Part shown: positions 44,043 to 52,425 of the stretch, one piece after another | How the letters are laid out: each line of letters begins with the position of its first letter | How positions within the stretch are numbered: position 1 is the stretch's first letter | NCBI RefSeq assembly: GCF_017491605.1 | Contig: NZ_JAFGYY010000019.1 | Span: 1-64,000, forward strand | DNA: 64,000 bases | DNA from: Pseudomonas sp. 30_B | GTDB taxonomy: Bacteria > Pseudomonadota > Gammaproteobacteria > Pseudomonadales > Pseudomonadaceae | Direction: 5' to 3' | Made by a program: the position numbers and the translations under genes | Notes under the pieces: model-generated | What the model was told of the DNA's origin: nothing | The model's database searches: none | What the model saw: only the letters and a program-made list of their open reading frames with translations

Positions 44043-45620
44043 ATGTACGATTGGTTAGTAGTCCAGCTGGGACGTCTGAACGTCAGCCTCAAGCTTGTGG
44101 TGGGATTCGGCATCCTCCTGTTCCTCACCCTGCTGGTCCTGCTCGGCGGCCTGCGCAGCCTGGACAACCAGGCCCGGCGCGGCGAACAACTGGCGGCCCT
44201 CACCGAACTGAGCAATCTCGGCCAGCAAGCCAACCTCGCCCGCCTGCAATTCGAACTGGGTGGCGACCGTGCCCAGGCCGAGCGGGTCGAGCAGTACAGC
44301 TCGAAGATGCTCGCGCTGATCGAGCGGCGCCTGAGCGGCAGCGACATCGACGCAGCGCAGCTGAGTGCGGCGCGCCAGGCGGTGGCCGACTACCGTGCGG
44401 CCTTCAACGGCCTGAGCCGCTCCGGCGTCACCGCCACGCAGCAGGCGCGCCAGGAGCTGGACGACGCCAGCCAGGCAATGCTCCGCGCCAGCACCCGCCT
44501 GTACGACGATACCCTCCAGCGCAACAGCGAGGAGACCGCCGCAGCCAAGACCCGGCTGATCCTCATCGCGGTCCTCGCCCTGGCCTTCGGCCTGCTCTCC
44601 GGCTGGGCCATCAACCGGCAGATCGTCCGCCCGCTGCATGAGGCGCTGGAGCTGGCCGAGTACATCGCAGAAGGCGACCTGTCCCGGGGCCTGGCGCGCG
44701 ACCTGAACCTGCAGCGCCCCGATGAGCTGGGGCAGCTGCAACGCGTCATGCTGCGCATGCGCGAGAACCTGGCGCGGCTGATCGGCCAGCTCGGCGGCAA
44801 CGTCGGGCAACTGGCCACGGCCGCCGACGAACTCTCCGCCGTCACCGAGCAGACCCGCGCCGGGGTCAATGCCCAGCGCGTGGAAACCGAGCAGGTGGCC
44901 AGCGCCATCCACGAGATGGCCGCCACCGTGCAGGAAGTCGCGCGCAACGCCGAGCAGGCCTCCCTCGCCGCCCGGCAGGCGGACCAGCAGGCCCGCCAGG
45001 GCGACCAGGTGGTGCGCGATGCGGTGGCGCAGATCGACCGCCTGGCCAGCGAGGTGGATCGCTCCGCCGAGGCCATGGAGTCGCTGCGCCAGGAAAGCGA
45101 CAAGATCGGCAGCGTGCTGGACGTGATCAAGTCGGTGGCCGAACAGACCAACCTGCTGGCGCTCAACGCCGCCATCGAGGCGGCCCGCGCTGGTGAGGCC
45201 GGGCGCGGTTTTGCCGTGGTGGCCGACGAGGTGCGCGGGCTGGCCAAGCGCACCCAGCAGTCCACCGCCGAGATCGAGGGCCTGATCGCCGGCCTGCAGC
45301 GCGGCGCCCAGGAAGCGGTGGCGCGCATGGACGACAGCCGCCGCCTGACCGGCAGCTCGGTGCAGCTGACCCGCCGCGCCGGCGAGGCGCTGGGCGAGAT
45401 CGCCCGTACCGTGGCCGACATCCAGGGCATGAACCTGCAGATCGCCTCCGCCGCCGAACAGCAGAGCAGCGTGGCCGAGGAGATCAACCGCAGCGTGGTG
45501 CAGGTGCGCGAGATCGCCGAGCAGTCCGCCGCCGCCAGCGAACAGACCGCCAGTTCCAGCACCGAACTGGCGCGCCTGGGCAACGAGCTGCAAGTGCAGG
45601 TGGGCCGCTTCCGCCTGTGA
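44043..45620 (+). CDS. Methyl-accepting chemotaxis protein with short helical sensor
   Basis: 525 aa from the ATG at 44043. TM1 ~17-38, a periplasmic helical region of only ~135 residues, TM2 ~178-198, HAMP, then a signalling domain closely similar to the preceding receptor (EQTNLLALNAAIEAARAGEAGRGF tip near residue 365, quoted in part; ends VGRFRL). The two genes look like tandem duplicates in which the sensor was halved or replaced. The ligand is unknown. It is separated from the first receptor by a terminator and repeats, so it has its own promoter. Confidence 0.88.
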   Translation: MYDWLVVQLGRLNVSLKLVVGFGILLFLTLLVLLGGLRSLDNQARRGEQLAALTELSNLGQQANLARLQFELGGDRAQAERVEQYSSKMLALIERRLSGSDIDAAQLSAARQAVADYRAAFNGLSRSGVTATQQARQELDDASQAMLRASTRLYDDTLQRNSEETAAAKTRLILIAVLALAFGLLSGWAINRQIVRPLHEALELAEYIAEGDLSRGLARDLNLQRPDELGQLQRVMLRMRENLARLIGQLGGNVGQLATAADELSAVTEQTRAGVNAQRVETEQVASAIHEMAATVQEVARNAEQASLAARQADQQARQGDQVVRDAVAQIDRLASEVDRSAEAMESLRQESDKIGSVLDVIKSVAEQTNLLALNAAIEAARAGEAGRGFAVVADEVRGLAKRTQQSTAEIEGLIAGLQRGAQEAVARMDDSRRLTGSSVQLTRRAGEALGEIARTVADIQGMNLQIASAAEQQSSVAEEINRSVVQVREIAEQSAAASEQTASSSTELARLGNELQVQVGRFRL

Positions 45621-45692
45621 TCCCTGAACCGGTCAGTGCGCCCGCGCCGGCCGACAAGGGCAGGACAGTTGTCATGCGCATGGCGTAGGATC

Positions 45693-45720
45693 GGTCACTC
45701 GCCATATAGGGAGAGTGACC
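45693..45720 (+). promoter_or_regulatory. Hairpin covering the UPF0158 ribosome-binding region
   Basis: GGTCACTC (45693-45700) pairs with GAGTGACC (45713-45720), the last base lying immediately before the ATG at 45721. The GGGAGA ribosome-binding site (45709-45714) is part loop, part stem, so folding would hinder initiation. Confidence 0.5.
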
Positions 45721-46149
45721 ATGCGCCCGCTGACCATCGACCTCGACGAACTGGCCTTCGCGCTCGATACCCAGGGTATCGATCACTACCTGGACCTGTT
45801 CAGCGGCCAGGTGCTGCTGATCCCCGAAGACGACCCGGACCCCGAGCTGGCCGAACTGCTGCACCGCGAGCCGGAACGCCTGCTGCCCATCGAACCGCTG
45901 AGCAGCGGCCAGTCGCTGGAGCTGATGCGCGATTTCCTGCGCGACGTGCCCGATCCCCACGCCTATTCCGCCCTGGCCAATGCCATCGAGGGACGCAAGC
46001 CGTTCAAGGCCTTCCGTCATGTGCTGATGGGCTATCCGGAGCTGCTCCAGGCCTGGTACGCATACCAGGCCGAGCGCCTGCGCGAGTGTGCGCTGGACTG
46101 GCTGGCGGATAACCACATTCAGCCGGCGACGCGGAGTGCCATGTTGTAG
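45721..46149 (+). CDS. UPF0158 family protein
   Basis: 142 aa from the ATG at 45721 (GGGAG 8 bases upstream); a GTG two codons earlier is an alternative. Small acidic cytoplasmic protein of the UPF0158 family: RPLTIDLDELAFALD, GQVLLIPEDD, and ALANAIEGRKPFKAFRHVLMGYPELLQAWYAYQ, the last being the conserved core (quoted with the hallmark GRKPFKAFRHVL). Function unknown. It stands alone between the chemoreceptors and a REP cluster at a probable synteny junction. Confidence 0.8.
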   Translation: MRPLTIDLDELAFALDTQGIDHYLDLFSGQVLLIPEDDPDPELAELLHREPERLLPIEPLSSGQSLELMRDFLRDVPDPHAYSALANAIEGRKPFKAFRHVLMGYPELLQAWYAYQAERLRECALDWLADNHIQPATRSAML

Positions 46150-46220
46150 TTGGCAATGCCCCCACGCCGAGCCTCGATGTAGGGCGGCGCAGATCGTCGG
46201 GGTTCGCGCAGGAGTTCCCC

Positions 46221-46315
46221 TGTAGGAGCGGGCCATGCCCGCGATCGCGCCCATGGGGCGCTCCTACAGGTCAGCCCCGCAGCCCCCCGTAGGAGCGGAC
46301 TCCGTCCGCGATTGG
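46221..46315. repeat. REP cluster (three units of two types)
   Basis: 46221-46269 is a TGTAGGAGCGGGCCATGCCC / GGGGCGCTCCTACA pair, nearly the same as 68-117. It is followed by a single GTAGGAGCGGACTCCGTCCG unit at 46289-46308 of the 27.5-kb type. The cluster fills most of the 240-bp gap between UPF0158 and oprM. Confidence 0.88.
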
Positions 46316-46340
46316 CCGCCCCCGCGTATCCCGCACAAAC

Positions 46341-46370
46341 AAAAACGCCGCCCCGAGGGGCGGCGTTTTC
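46341..46370 (-). terminator. Terminator of mexAB-oprM
   Basis: AAAACGCCGCCCC pairs with GGGGCGGCGTTTT around a minimal loop, giving T-runs on both strands. It lies 20 bases beyond the oprM stop. Confidence 0.9.
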
Positions 46371-46389
46371 ATTTTCCAACCAGTAACGA

Positions 46390-47838
46390 TCAGCCTTGCG
46401 GCGCCTCGTTGGAGATCGGCTTGGCTTGCGCCGCGCTTTCGCTCCAGCCGCCACCGAGGGCCTTGTACAGGTTGACCTCGCTGGTCAGCTGGTTCAGGCG
46501 GTCGCTGATCAGCTGCTGCTGGGCGCTGTACAGCGAGCGCTGGGCATCGAGCAGGGTCAGGTAGTTGTCCACCCCGGTGCGGTAGCGATGATCGGCCAGG
46601 CGATAGTAGCGGTCGCTGGCGTCCACCAGCGCCCGCTGCGCCTGCAGCTGCTCGCCGAAGGTACCGCGGGCGGCGAGGCCGTCGGCGACTTCGGAGAAGG
46701 CCGTCTGGATGGCTTTCTCGTACTGCGCCACGTTGATGTCCTTCTGCACCTTGGCCAGGTCCAGGCTGGCCTGCAGTGCACCGGCGTTGAAGATCGGCAG
46801 GCTGATGGACGGCTGGAACAACCAGCTGCCGGAACCGCCGTCGAACAGCCCGGAAAGGTCCGGGCTCAGGCTGCCGGCATTGGCGGTCAGGCTGATACGC
46901 GGGAAGAACGCCGCACGCGCCGCGCCGATGTTGGCGTTGGCGGCCTTGAGCTGGAGCTCGGCCTGGATGATGTCCGGGCGACGTTGCAGCAGGTCGGACG
47001 GCAGGCCCGCCGGTACGGTGGCCAGCAGGTCGTCGGACAGATCGCCGCCCTTGGGCAGGTCGGCCGGCAGGCCGGAGCCGAGCAGCAGCACCAGGGCGTT
47101 CTGGTCCTGGGCGACCAGGCGCGTGTACTGCGTCGAGATCGCGCGGGCACGCTCCACCGAGGTCTGCGCCTGGGCCAGGTCCAGTGCCGAGGCGGCACCC
47201 ACCTCGTGGCTGCGCTTGGTCAGGTCGTAGCTTTTCTGGTAGGTCGCCAGGGTGTTGCGGGCCAGCTCCAGCTGGGCCTGGTCGGCACGCAGCGTCAGGT
47301 AGGCGTTGGCGACGTTGGCCACCAGGCTGGTCTGGGTGCTGCGGCGCGCCTGTTCACTGGCGAAGTAGGTTTCCAGCGCCTGGTCGCGCAGGGCACGCAG
47401 GCGGCCGAACAGGTCGACTTCCCAGGCGGTGACGCCCAGAGTCGCGCCGTACTGGCTGGTGATGGTCGAATGACCGGTCTGCGACAGATCGCCCGGCACG
47501 TGCTGGCGCGAGCCGCTGGCGTTGGCATCTACCGCCGGGAACAGGTCGGCCCGCTGGATGCGGTACTGCGCCCGGTAGGCTTCGATGTTCAACGCGGCGA
47601 CGCGCAGGTCGCGGTTGTTCTCCAGCGACACTTCGACCAGACGCTGCAGCTGCGGGTCCTTGAAGAACTCGCGCCAGCCGATGTCAGCGCCGGCGTTGGC
47701 CGGTTTCGCCGCATCGTAGGCTTCGCCCTGCGGGTAGGCCGCGGCCACGGGCGCTTCGGGGCGCTCGTAGTCGGGGATCAGCGAGCAGCCGGACAACACG
47801 CCGGCGGCAATCGCAAGGGACAAGAGGGACTTTCTCAT
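46390..47838 (-). CDS. oprM: Outer-membrane efflux channel OprM
   Basis: 482 aa TolC-like lipoprotein. Lipobox LSGC with the lipidated Cys ~18, then SLIPDYERPEAPVAA. Two OEP repeats, each with two long helices (WREFFKDPQLQRLVEVSLENN; ALDLAQAQTSVERAR; LQRRPDIIQAELQLKAANANIG quoted as RRPDIIQAE). It forms the exit duct of the MexAB pump and may also serve other RND pumps. It starts one base after the mexB stop. Confidence 0.95.
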   Translation of the reverse strand: MRKSLLSLAIAAGVLSGCSLIPDYERPEAPVAAAYPQGEAYDAAKPANAGADIGWREFFKDPQLQRLVEVSLENNRDLRVAALNIEAYRAQYRIQRADLFPAVDANASGSRQHVPGDLSQTGHSTITSQYGATLGVTAWEVDLFGRLRALRDQALETYFASEQARRSTQTSLVANVANAYLTLRADQAQLELARNTLATYQKSYDLTKRSHEVGAASALDLAQAQTSVERARAISTQYTRLVAQDQNALVLLLGSGLPADLPKGGDLSDDLLATVPAGLPSDLLQRRPDIIQAELQLKAANANIGAARAAFFPRISLTANAGSLSPDLSGLFDGGSGSWLFQPSISLPIFNAGALQASLDLAKVQKDINVAQYEKAIQTAFSEVADGLAARGTFGEQLQAQRALVDASDRYYRLADHRYRTGVDNYLTLLDAQRSLYSAQQQLISDRLNQLTSEVNLYKALGGGWSESAAQAKPISNEAPQG

Positions 47839-47839
47839 A

Positions 47840-50800
47840 TCAATGGCCCTTCTCGGTGGCTTCCTGTTCCTTGGACGCGGCGTCCTTGAACAGGGTGCTC
47901 ACCACCACATAGAACAACGGCACCCAGAAGATCGCCAGGACGGTCGCAGTGACCATGCCGCCGATCACGCCGGTACCAATCGCGTGCTGGCTGCCCGAGC
48001 CTGCACCGGAGGAAATCGCCAGCGGCACCACGCCGAGGATGAACGCCAGGGAGGTCATGACGATCGGACGCAGACGCATCCGGCACGCCTCGATGGCCGC
48101 ATCGACGATGCGCTTGCCCTCGCGCTCGTGCAGCTCCTTGGCAAACTCCACGATGAGGATCGCGTTCTTCGCCGACAGGCCGATGGTCGTCAACAGGCCC
48201 ACCTGGAAGAACACGTCGTTGGACAGGCCGCGCATGGAGGTCGCCAGCAGCGCACCGATCACACCCAGCGGCACCACCAGCATCACCGAGAACGGAATCG
48301 ACCAGCTCTCGTACAGCGCCGCCAGGCACAGGAACACCACGATCAGCGACAGGGCATAGAGCGCCGGTGCCTGGGAGCCGGACAGGCGCTCCTCGTAGGA
48401 CAGGCCGGTCCAGGCGTAGCCGACGCCCTTGGGCAGTTGCTGGACGATCTCCTCGACCGCCGCCATGGCCTCACCGGTACTGCGGCCCGGAGCCGGCTCA
48501 CCGAGGATTTCCATGGCCGGCACGCCGTTGTAGCGCGCCAGCTTGGGCGAGCCGTAGCTCCACTCGCCGCTGGCGAAGGCACTGAACGGCACCATCGCAC
48601 CCTTGTCGTTGCGCACATACCACTTCTCCAGGTCTTCCGGGCTCATCCGCGCATTCGGGCGCCCCTGCAGGTAGACCTTCTTCACCCGGCCACGATCGAT
48701 GAAGTCGTTGACGTAGCTCGAACCCCAGGCGATGGACAGGGTGCTGTTGATGTCGGCGAGGGAGACACCCAGCGCGCTGGCCTTCTCGTCGTCGATCAGT
48801 AGCTTGTACTGCGGTTCGTCGTTCAGGCCGTTGGGACGCACGCGTTGCAGCGCCGGATGCTTCGCGGCAAGACCGAGGAACTGGTTGCGCGCCTGCATCA
48901 GCACGTCGTGACCGACGCCGGCCTGGTCCTGGAGGAAGATGTCGAAGCCCACGGCGTTACCCAGTTCGAGCACCGCCGGCGGGGCGAAGGCGAACACCAT
49001 CGCATCCTTGAAGGTGAAGAAATGCTTCTGGGCGCGCTGGGCGAGGGCGAACACGCTGTTATCCGCGCCCGGACGCTCTTCCCACGGCTTGAGCATGATG
49101 AATGCCATGCCCGAGCTCTGGCCGCGGCCGGCGAAGTTGAAGCCGGTCACGGTGAACACCGAGGCCACCGAGCTGCTTTCCTTGTCCAGCAGGTACTCGC
49201 GCATGGAGTCCACCACCACCTGGGTACGCTCGGCGGACGAGCCGGCCGGGGTCTGTACCTGGGCGAACAGCACGCCCTGGTCCTCGTCGGGTAGGAACGC
49301 GGTGGGAATGCGGGTGAACAGGTAGACCATGCCGCCAAGAATCAGCACGTACATCAGCAGGTACGGGATGCGGTGCTTGAGAATCGACGACACGCCACGC
49401 TCGTAGCCGTGGGTGGTGGAGAGGAACATGCGGTTGAACCAGCCGAAGAAACCGCGCTTGTGCTCGCCGTGGTCGCCCTTCTCGATGGGCTTGAGCATGG
49501 TGGCGCAGAGCGCCGGGGTCAGGATCAGCGCCACCAGCACCGACAGGGCCATGGCCGAGACGATGGTGATGGAGAACTGGCGGTAGATCACCCCGGTGGA
49601 GCCGCCGAAGAAGGCCATCGGCAGGAACACCGCCGAGAGCACCAGGGCGATACCCACCAGCGCGCCCTGGATCTGGCCCATGGACTTGCGCGCCGCTTCC
49701 TTGGGCGACAGGCCTTCCTCGGCCATCACCCGCTCGACGTTCTCCACCACCACGATGGCGTCGTCCACCAACAGGCCGATCGCCAGCACCATGCCGAACA
49801 TGGTCAGGGTGTTGATCGAGAAACCGAAGGCGGCGAGCACGCCGAAGGTGCCCAGCAGGACCACCGGCACGGCGATCGTCGGGATCAGCGTGGCGCGGAA
49901 GTTCTGCAGGAACAGGTACATCACCAGGAACACCAGCAGGATCGCCTCGCCCAGGGTCTTCACCACCTCATGGATGGAGGCGGAGACCACCGGGGTGGTG
50001 TCGTACGGGTAGACGATCTTCATGCCCTGCGGGAAGAACGGCTCCAGGGTCTTCAGGGTGGAGCGGATCGCCTTGGCGGTATCCAGCGCGTTGGCGCCGG
50101 TGGCCAGCTTGATCGCGATACCCGAGGCCGGCTTGCCGTTGAACTGGGCGTTGATGCTGTAGTCCTGGCCGCCCAGGGCCACGTCGGCGACGTCCTTCAG
50201 GCGGACCTGGGAGCCGTCGGCGTTGACCCTGAGAAGAATCTCCTTGAACTGCTCGGCGCTCTGCAGGCGGGTCTTGCCGATGATGGTGGCGTTGAGCTGC
50301 TGGCCCTTGACCGCGGGCAGGCCGCCCAGCTGGCCGGAGGATATCTGCACGTTCTGCGCCTGGATCGCCGCCTTCACGTCGCCCGGGGTCATCTGGTAGC
50401 TGTTGAGCCTGGCCGGGTCCAGCCAGATGCGCATGGCGTACTGCGAACCGAACACCTGGAAGTCGCCCACACCGGCGGTCCGCGACAGCGGGTCCTGGAT
50501 GTTGGAGACGATGTAGTTCGACAGGTCTTCCTTGGTCATGCTGCCGTCGGTGGAGACGACGCCGACCACCATCAGGAAGTTCTTCACCGCCTTGGTCACG
50601 CGGATGCCCTGCTGCTGCACTTCCTGCGGCAGGAGCGGCGTGGCCAGCTGCAGCTTGTTCTGCACCTGGACCTGGGCGATGTCAGGGCTGGTGCCCTGGT
50701 CGAAGGTCACGGTGATGGTCATGCTGCCGTCGGAGTTGGACTCCGAGGAGATGTAGCGCAGATGGTCGAGCCCGTTCATCTGCTGCTCGATCACCTGCAC

Positions 50801-50983
50801 CACGGTGTCCTGCACCGTTTCGGCGGAGGCACCCGGGTAGGCGACCTGGATGGCGATGGCCGGCGGCGCAATGGCCGGGTACTGGTTCACCGGCAGCTTG
50901 AGGATCGACAGACCGCCCGCCAACATGATCACCAGGGCGATCACCCAGGCGAAGATGGGCCGGTCAATGAAAAACTTCGACAT
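47840..50983 (-). CDS. mexB: RND multidrug transporter MexB
   Basis: 1047 aa, the full length of the family. Twelve TM helices with two large periplasmic loops. The proton-relay aspartates appear in LLVDDAIVVVENVERV and the partner Lys in GLSAKNAILIVEF. The N-terminus MSKFFIDRPIFAWVIALVIML is standard. It exports beta-lactams, quinolones, macrolides and other compounds through MexA/OprM by proton motive force. mexA lies 15 bases upstream. Confidence 0.97.
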   Translation of the reverse strand: MSKFFIDRPIFAWVIALVIMLAGGLSILKLPVNQYPAIAPPAIAIQVAYPGASAETVQDTVVQVIEQQMNGLDHLRYISSESNSDGSMTITVTFDQGTSPDIAQVQVQNKLQLATPLLPQEVQQQGIRVTKAVKNFLMVVGVVSTDGSMTKEDLSNYIVSNIQDPLSRTAGVGDFQVFGSQYAMRIWLDPARLNSYQMTPGDVKAAIQAQNVQISSGQLGGLPAVKGQQLNATIIGKTRLQSAEQFKEILLRVNADGSQVRLKDVADVALGGQDYSINAQFNGKPASGIAIKLATGANALDTAKAIRSTLKTLEPFFPQGMKIVYPYDTTPVVSASIHEVVKTLGEAILLVFLVMYLFLQNFRATLIPTIAVPVVLLGTFGVLAAFGFSINTLTMFGMVLAIGLLVDDAIVVVENVERVMAEEGLSPKEAARKSMGQIQGALVGIALVLSAVFLPMAFFGGSTGVIYRQFSITIVSAMALSVLVALILTPALCATMLKPIEKGDHGEHKRGFFGWFNRMFLSTTHGYERGVSSILKHRIPYLLMYVLILGGMVYLFTRIPTAFLPDEDQGVLFAQVQTPAGSSAERTQVVVDSMREYLLDKESSSVASVFTVTGFNFAGRGQSSGMAFIMLKPWEERPGADNSVFALAQRAQKHFFTFKDAMVFAFAPPAVLELGNAVGFDIFLQDQAGVGHDVLMQARNQFLGLAAKHPALQRVRPNGLNDEPQYKLLIDDEKASALGVSLADINSTLSIAWGSSYVNDFIDRGRVKKVYLQGRPNARMSPEDLEKWYVRNDKGAMVPFSAFASGEWSYGSPKLARYNGVPAMEILGEPAPGRSTGEAMAAVEEIVQQLPKGVGYAWTGLSYEERLSGSQAPALYALSLIVVFLCLAALYESWSIPFSVMLVVPLGVIGALLATSMRGLSNDVFFQVGLLTTIGLSAKNAILIVEFAKELHEREGKRIVDAAIEACRMRLRPIVMTSLAFILGVVPLAISSGAGSGSQHAIGTGVIGGMVTATVLAIFWVPLFYVVVSTLFKDAASKEQEATEKGH

Positions 50984-50998
50984 TACAAATCCCCTTGA

Positions 50999-52156
50999 TT
51001 AACCCTGCTTGGCCGGCTGTGCGGCGGCGGGCTTGTCGGCGGCACCGGCGGTGGGCGCCACGTTCTTCGCGGGTACGGCCTTGGCCTGGGCGCCCGGCTG
51101 GACGAACTGCAGGCCTTCGGTGATCAGGCGGTCGCCGGGCTTCAGGCCCTCGCTGACCAGCCAGTAGGCGCCGACGGTGCGCTCGGCCTTGAGGGTGCGC
51201 TGCTCGACCTTGTCGCCAGCACCCAGCACCAGTGCGGTGGCCTGGCCACGGAAGTCGCGGGTCACGCCCTGCTGCGGCGCGAGGATGGCCTGCTTCTTCA
51301 CGCCTTCCTGCAGCTGCGCATGGACGAACATGCCCGGCAGCAGCTCCTTGTTCGGGTTGGGGAAGATCGCGCGCACAGTGACCGAGCCGGTGCCCTGGTC
51401 GACCGAGACCTCGGAGAACTCCAGCTTGCCCTCGATCGGGTATTCCGAACCGTCTTCCAGGTACAGCTTGACCTTGGCGGCGTTGTCGCCGGCCTTCTCC
51501 AGCTGCCCGGCGGCCAGCTCGCGGCGCAGGCGGATCAGCGAGGTGGAGGGCTGGGTCACGTCGACGTAGATCGGGTCCAGCTGCTGCACGGTGGCCATCG
51601 CCGTGGCCTGGCCATTCTGTACCAGCGCGCCTTCGGTAACCGTGGAGCGGCCGATACGGCCGGAGATCGGCGAGTAGACCTTGGTGTAGCGCACGTTGAT
51701 CTTGGCGCTGTCCACCGTGGCCTTGGCCTGCAGGTAGGCCGCCTGCGCGTCGGCGTACTGCTGCTTGCTCACCGCCTCGTCCTTCACCAGCTCGCGGTAG
51801 CGATCGGCCTGCTGCTGGGTGGAGACCAGGGTGGCCTCGGCGCTTTGCAGGGTGGCTTCATAAGTGGCCGGATCGATCTGGTACAGCTGCTGGCCTTCCT
51901 TGACGTCGCTGCCTTCCTTGAACAGGCGCTTGAGGATGATGCCGTTCACCTGCGGGCGAACTTCGGCGATGCGATAGGCAGTGGTCCGGCCGGGCAGCTC
52001 GGTGCTCAGAGCCACTTCCTGCGCCTGCAGGGTCACCACCCCGACTTCGGGGACCGGCTTCTCCTGCGGCGCCTGGCTCTTGTCACAGCCGGCAAGGGTG
52101 GCCATGGCGACGAGCAGGGCCGGAACCAGGGCGCGCATGGCTGGCTTTCGTTGCAT
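50999..52156 (-). CDS. mexA: Periplasmic adaptor MexA
   Basis: 385 aa membrane-fusion lipoprotein. The ATG at 52156 (GAGGAAC upstream) is chosen because it gives MQRKPAMRALVPALL, matching known MexA; an upstream in-frame ATG would add seven residues. Lipobox LAGC. Seen: RIAEVRPQVNGIILKRLF (lipoyl half), the alpha-hairpin around QQADRYRELVKDEAVSKQQY, and LDPIYVDVTQPS. First gene of mexAB-oprM. The leader holds a large inverted repeat, and two MexR operators lie between it and mexR. Confidence 0.96.
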   Translation of the reverse strand: MQRKPAMRALVPALLVAMATLAGCDKSQAPQEKPVPEVGVVTLQAQEVALSTELPGRTTAYRIAEVRPQVNGIILKRLFKEGSDVKEGQQLYQIDPATYEATLQSAEATLVSTQQQADRYRELVKDEAVSKQQYADAQAAYLQAKATVDSAKINVRYTKVYSPISGRIGRSTVTEGALVQNGQATAMATVQQLDPIYVDVTQPSTSLIRLRRELAAGQLEKAGDNAAKVKLYLEDGSEYPIEGKLEFSEVSVDQGTGSVTVRAIFPNPNKELLPGMFVHAQLQEGVKKQAILAPQQGVTRDFRGQATALVLGAGDKVEQRTLKAERTVGAYWLVSEGLKPGDRLITEGLQFVQPGAQAKAVPAKNVAPTAGAADKPAAAQPAKQG

Positions 52157-52266
52157 ATCGTTGTTCCTCATGAGCAAAACATCCGGGGGCGCCGTGCGTG
52201 CCGGTCCGGAAAAGCGGGCAAAAATACTTACGTTCAGTTCTGTTTGTAAACGTCCGAAAGCCTTGA

Positions 52267-52319
52267 GGGAAACCTACTGAAACGATTTAGCCGTTTGCCG
52301 ATATCGCAGTAGGTTTCCC
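52267..52319. repeat. 13-bp inverted repeat in the mexA leader / mexR-mexA gap
   Basis: GGGAAACCTACTG (52267-52279) pairs perfectly with CAGTAGGTTTCCC (52307-52319). The loop contains a second pairing AAACG/CGTTT. It lies between the MexR operators and mexA, so it would be in the mexA mRNA leader. Confidence 0.75.
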
Positions 52320-52345
52320 GCAAGGCGCAGGTCGTGCAGCACAAA

Positions 52346-52360
52346 GTTGATAACATCAAC
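52346..52360. promoter_or_regulatory. MexR operator 1
   Basis: GTTGA-TAACA-TCAAC, the GTTGA-N5-TCAAC dyad known for MexR. Paired with the site at 52378-52392. Confidence 0.8.
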
Positions 52361-52377
52361 TAAAATACGAAAAAATG

Positions 52378-52392
52378 GTTGATCCAATCAAC
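52378..52392. promoter_or_regulatory. MexR operator 2
   Basis: GTTGA-TCCAA-TCAAC, an identical dyad 32 bp from the first, about three helical turns. Flanking bases extend the dyad (G...C). One MexR dimer per site is expected, repressing both mexA and mexR. Confidence 0.8.
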
Positions 52393-52425
52393 CGGATTTA
52401 CATTCCGTTTACCGTGACCGCGCCA

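Noticed and set aside
46221..46315. Possible CRISPR-like array from repeated GTAGGAGCG units
   Set aside because: Units are inverted, differently spaced and palindromic, with no spacers of equal length and no cas genes: they are REP elements.
52375..52425. Longer mexR start at 52375
   Set aside because: It would place the coding start inside MexR operator 2 and add 17 residues absent from known MexR; the ATG at 52426 aligns with the family.
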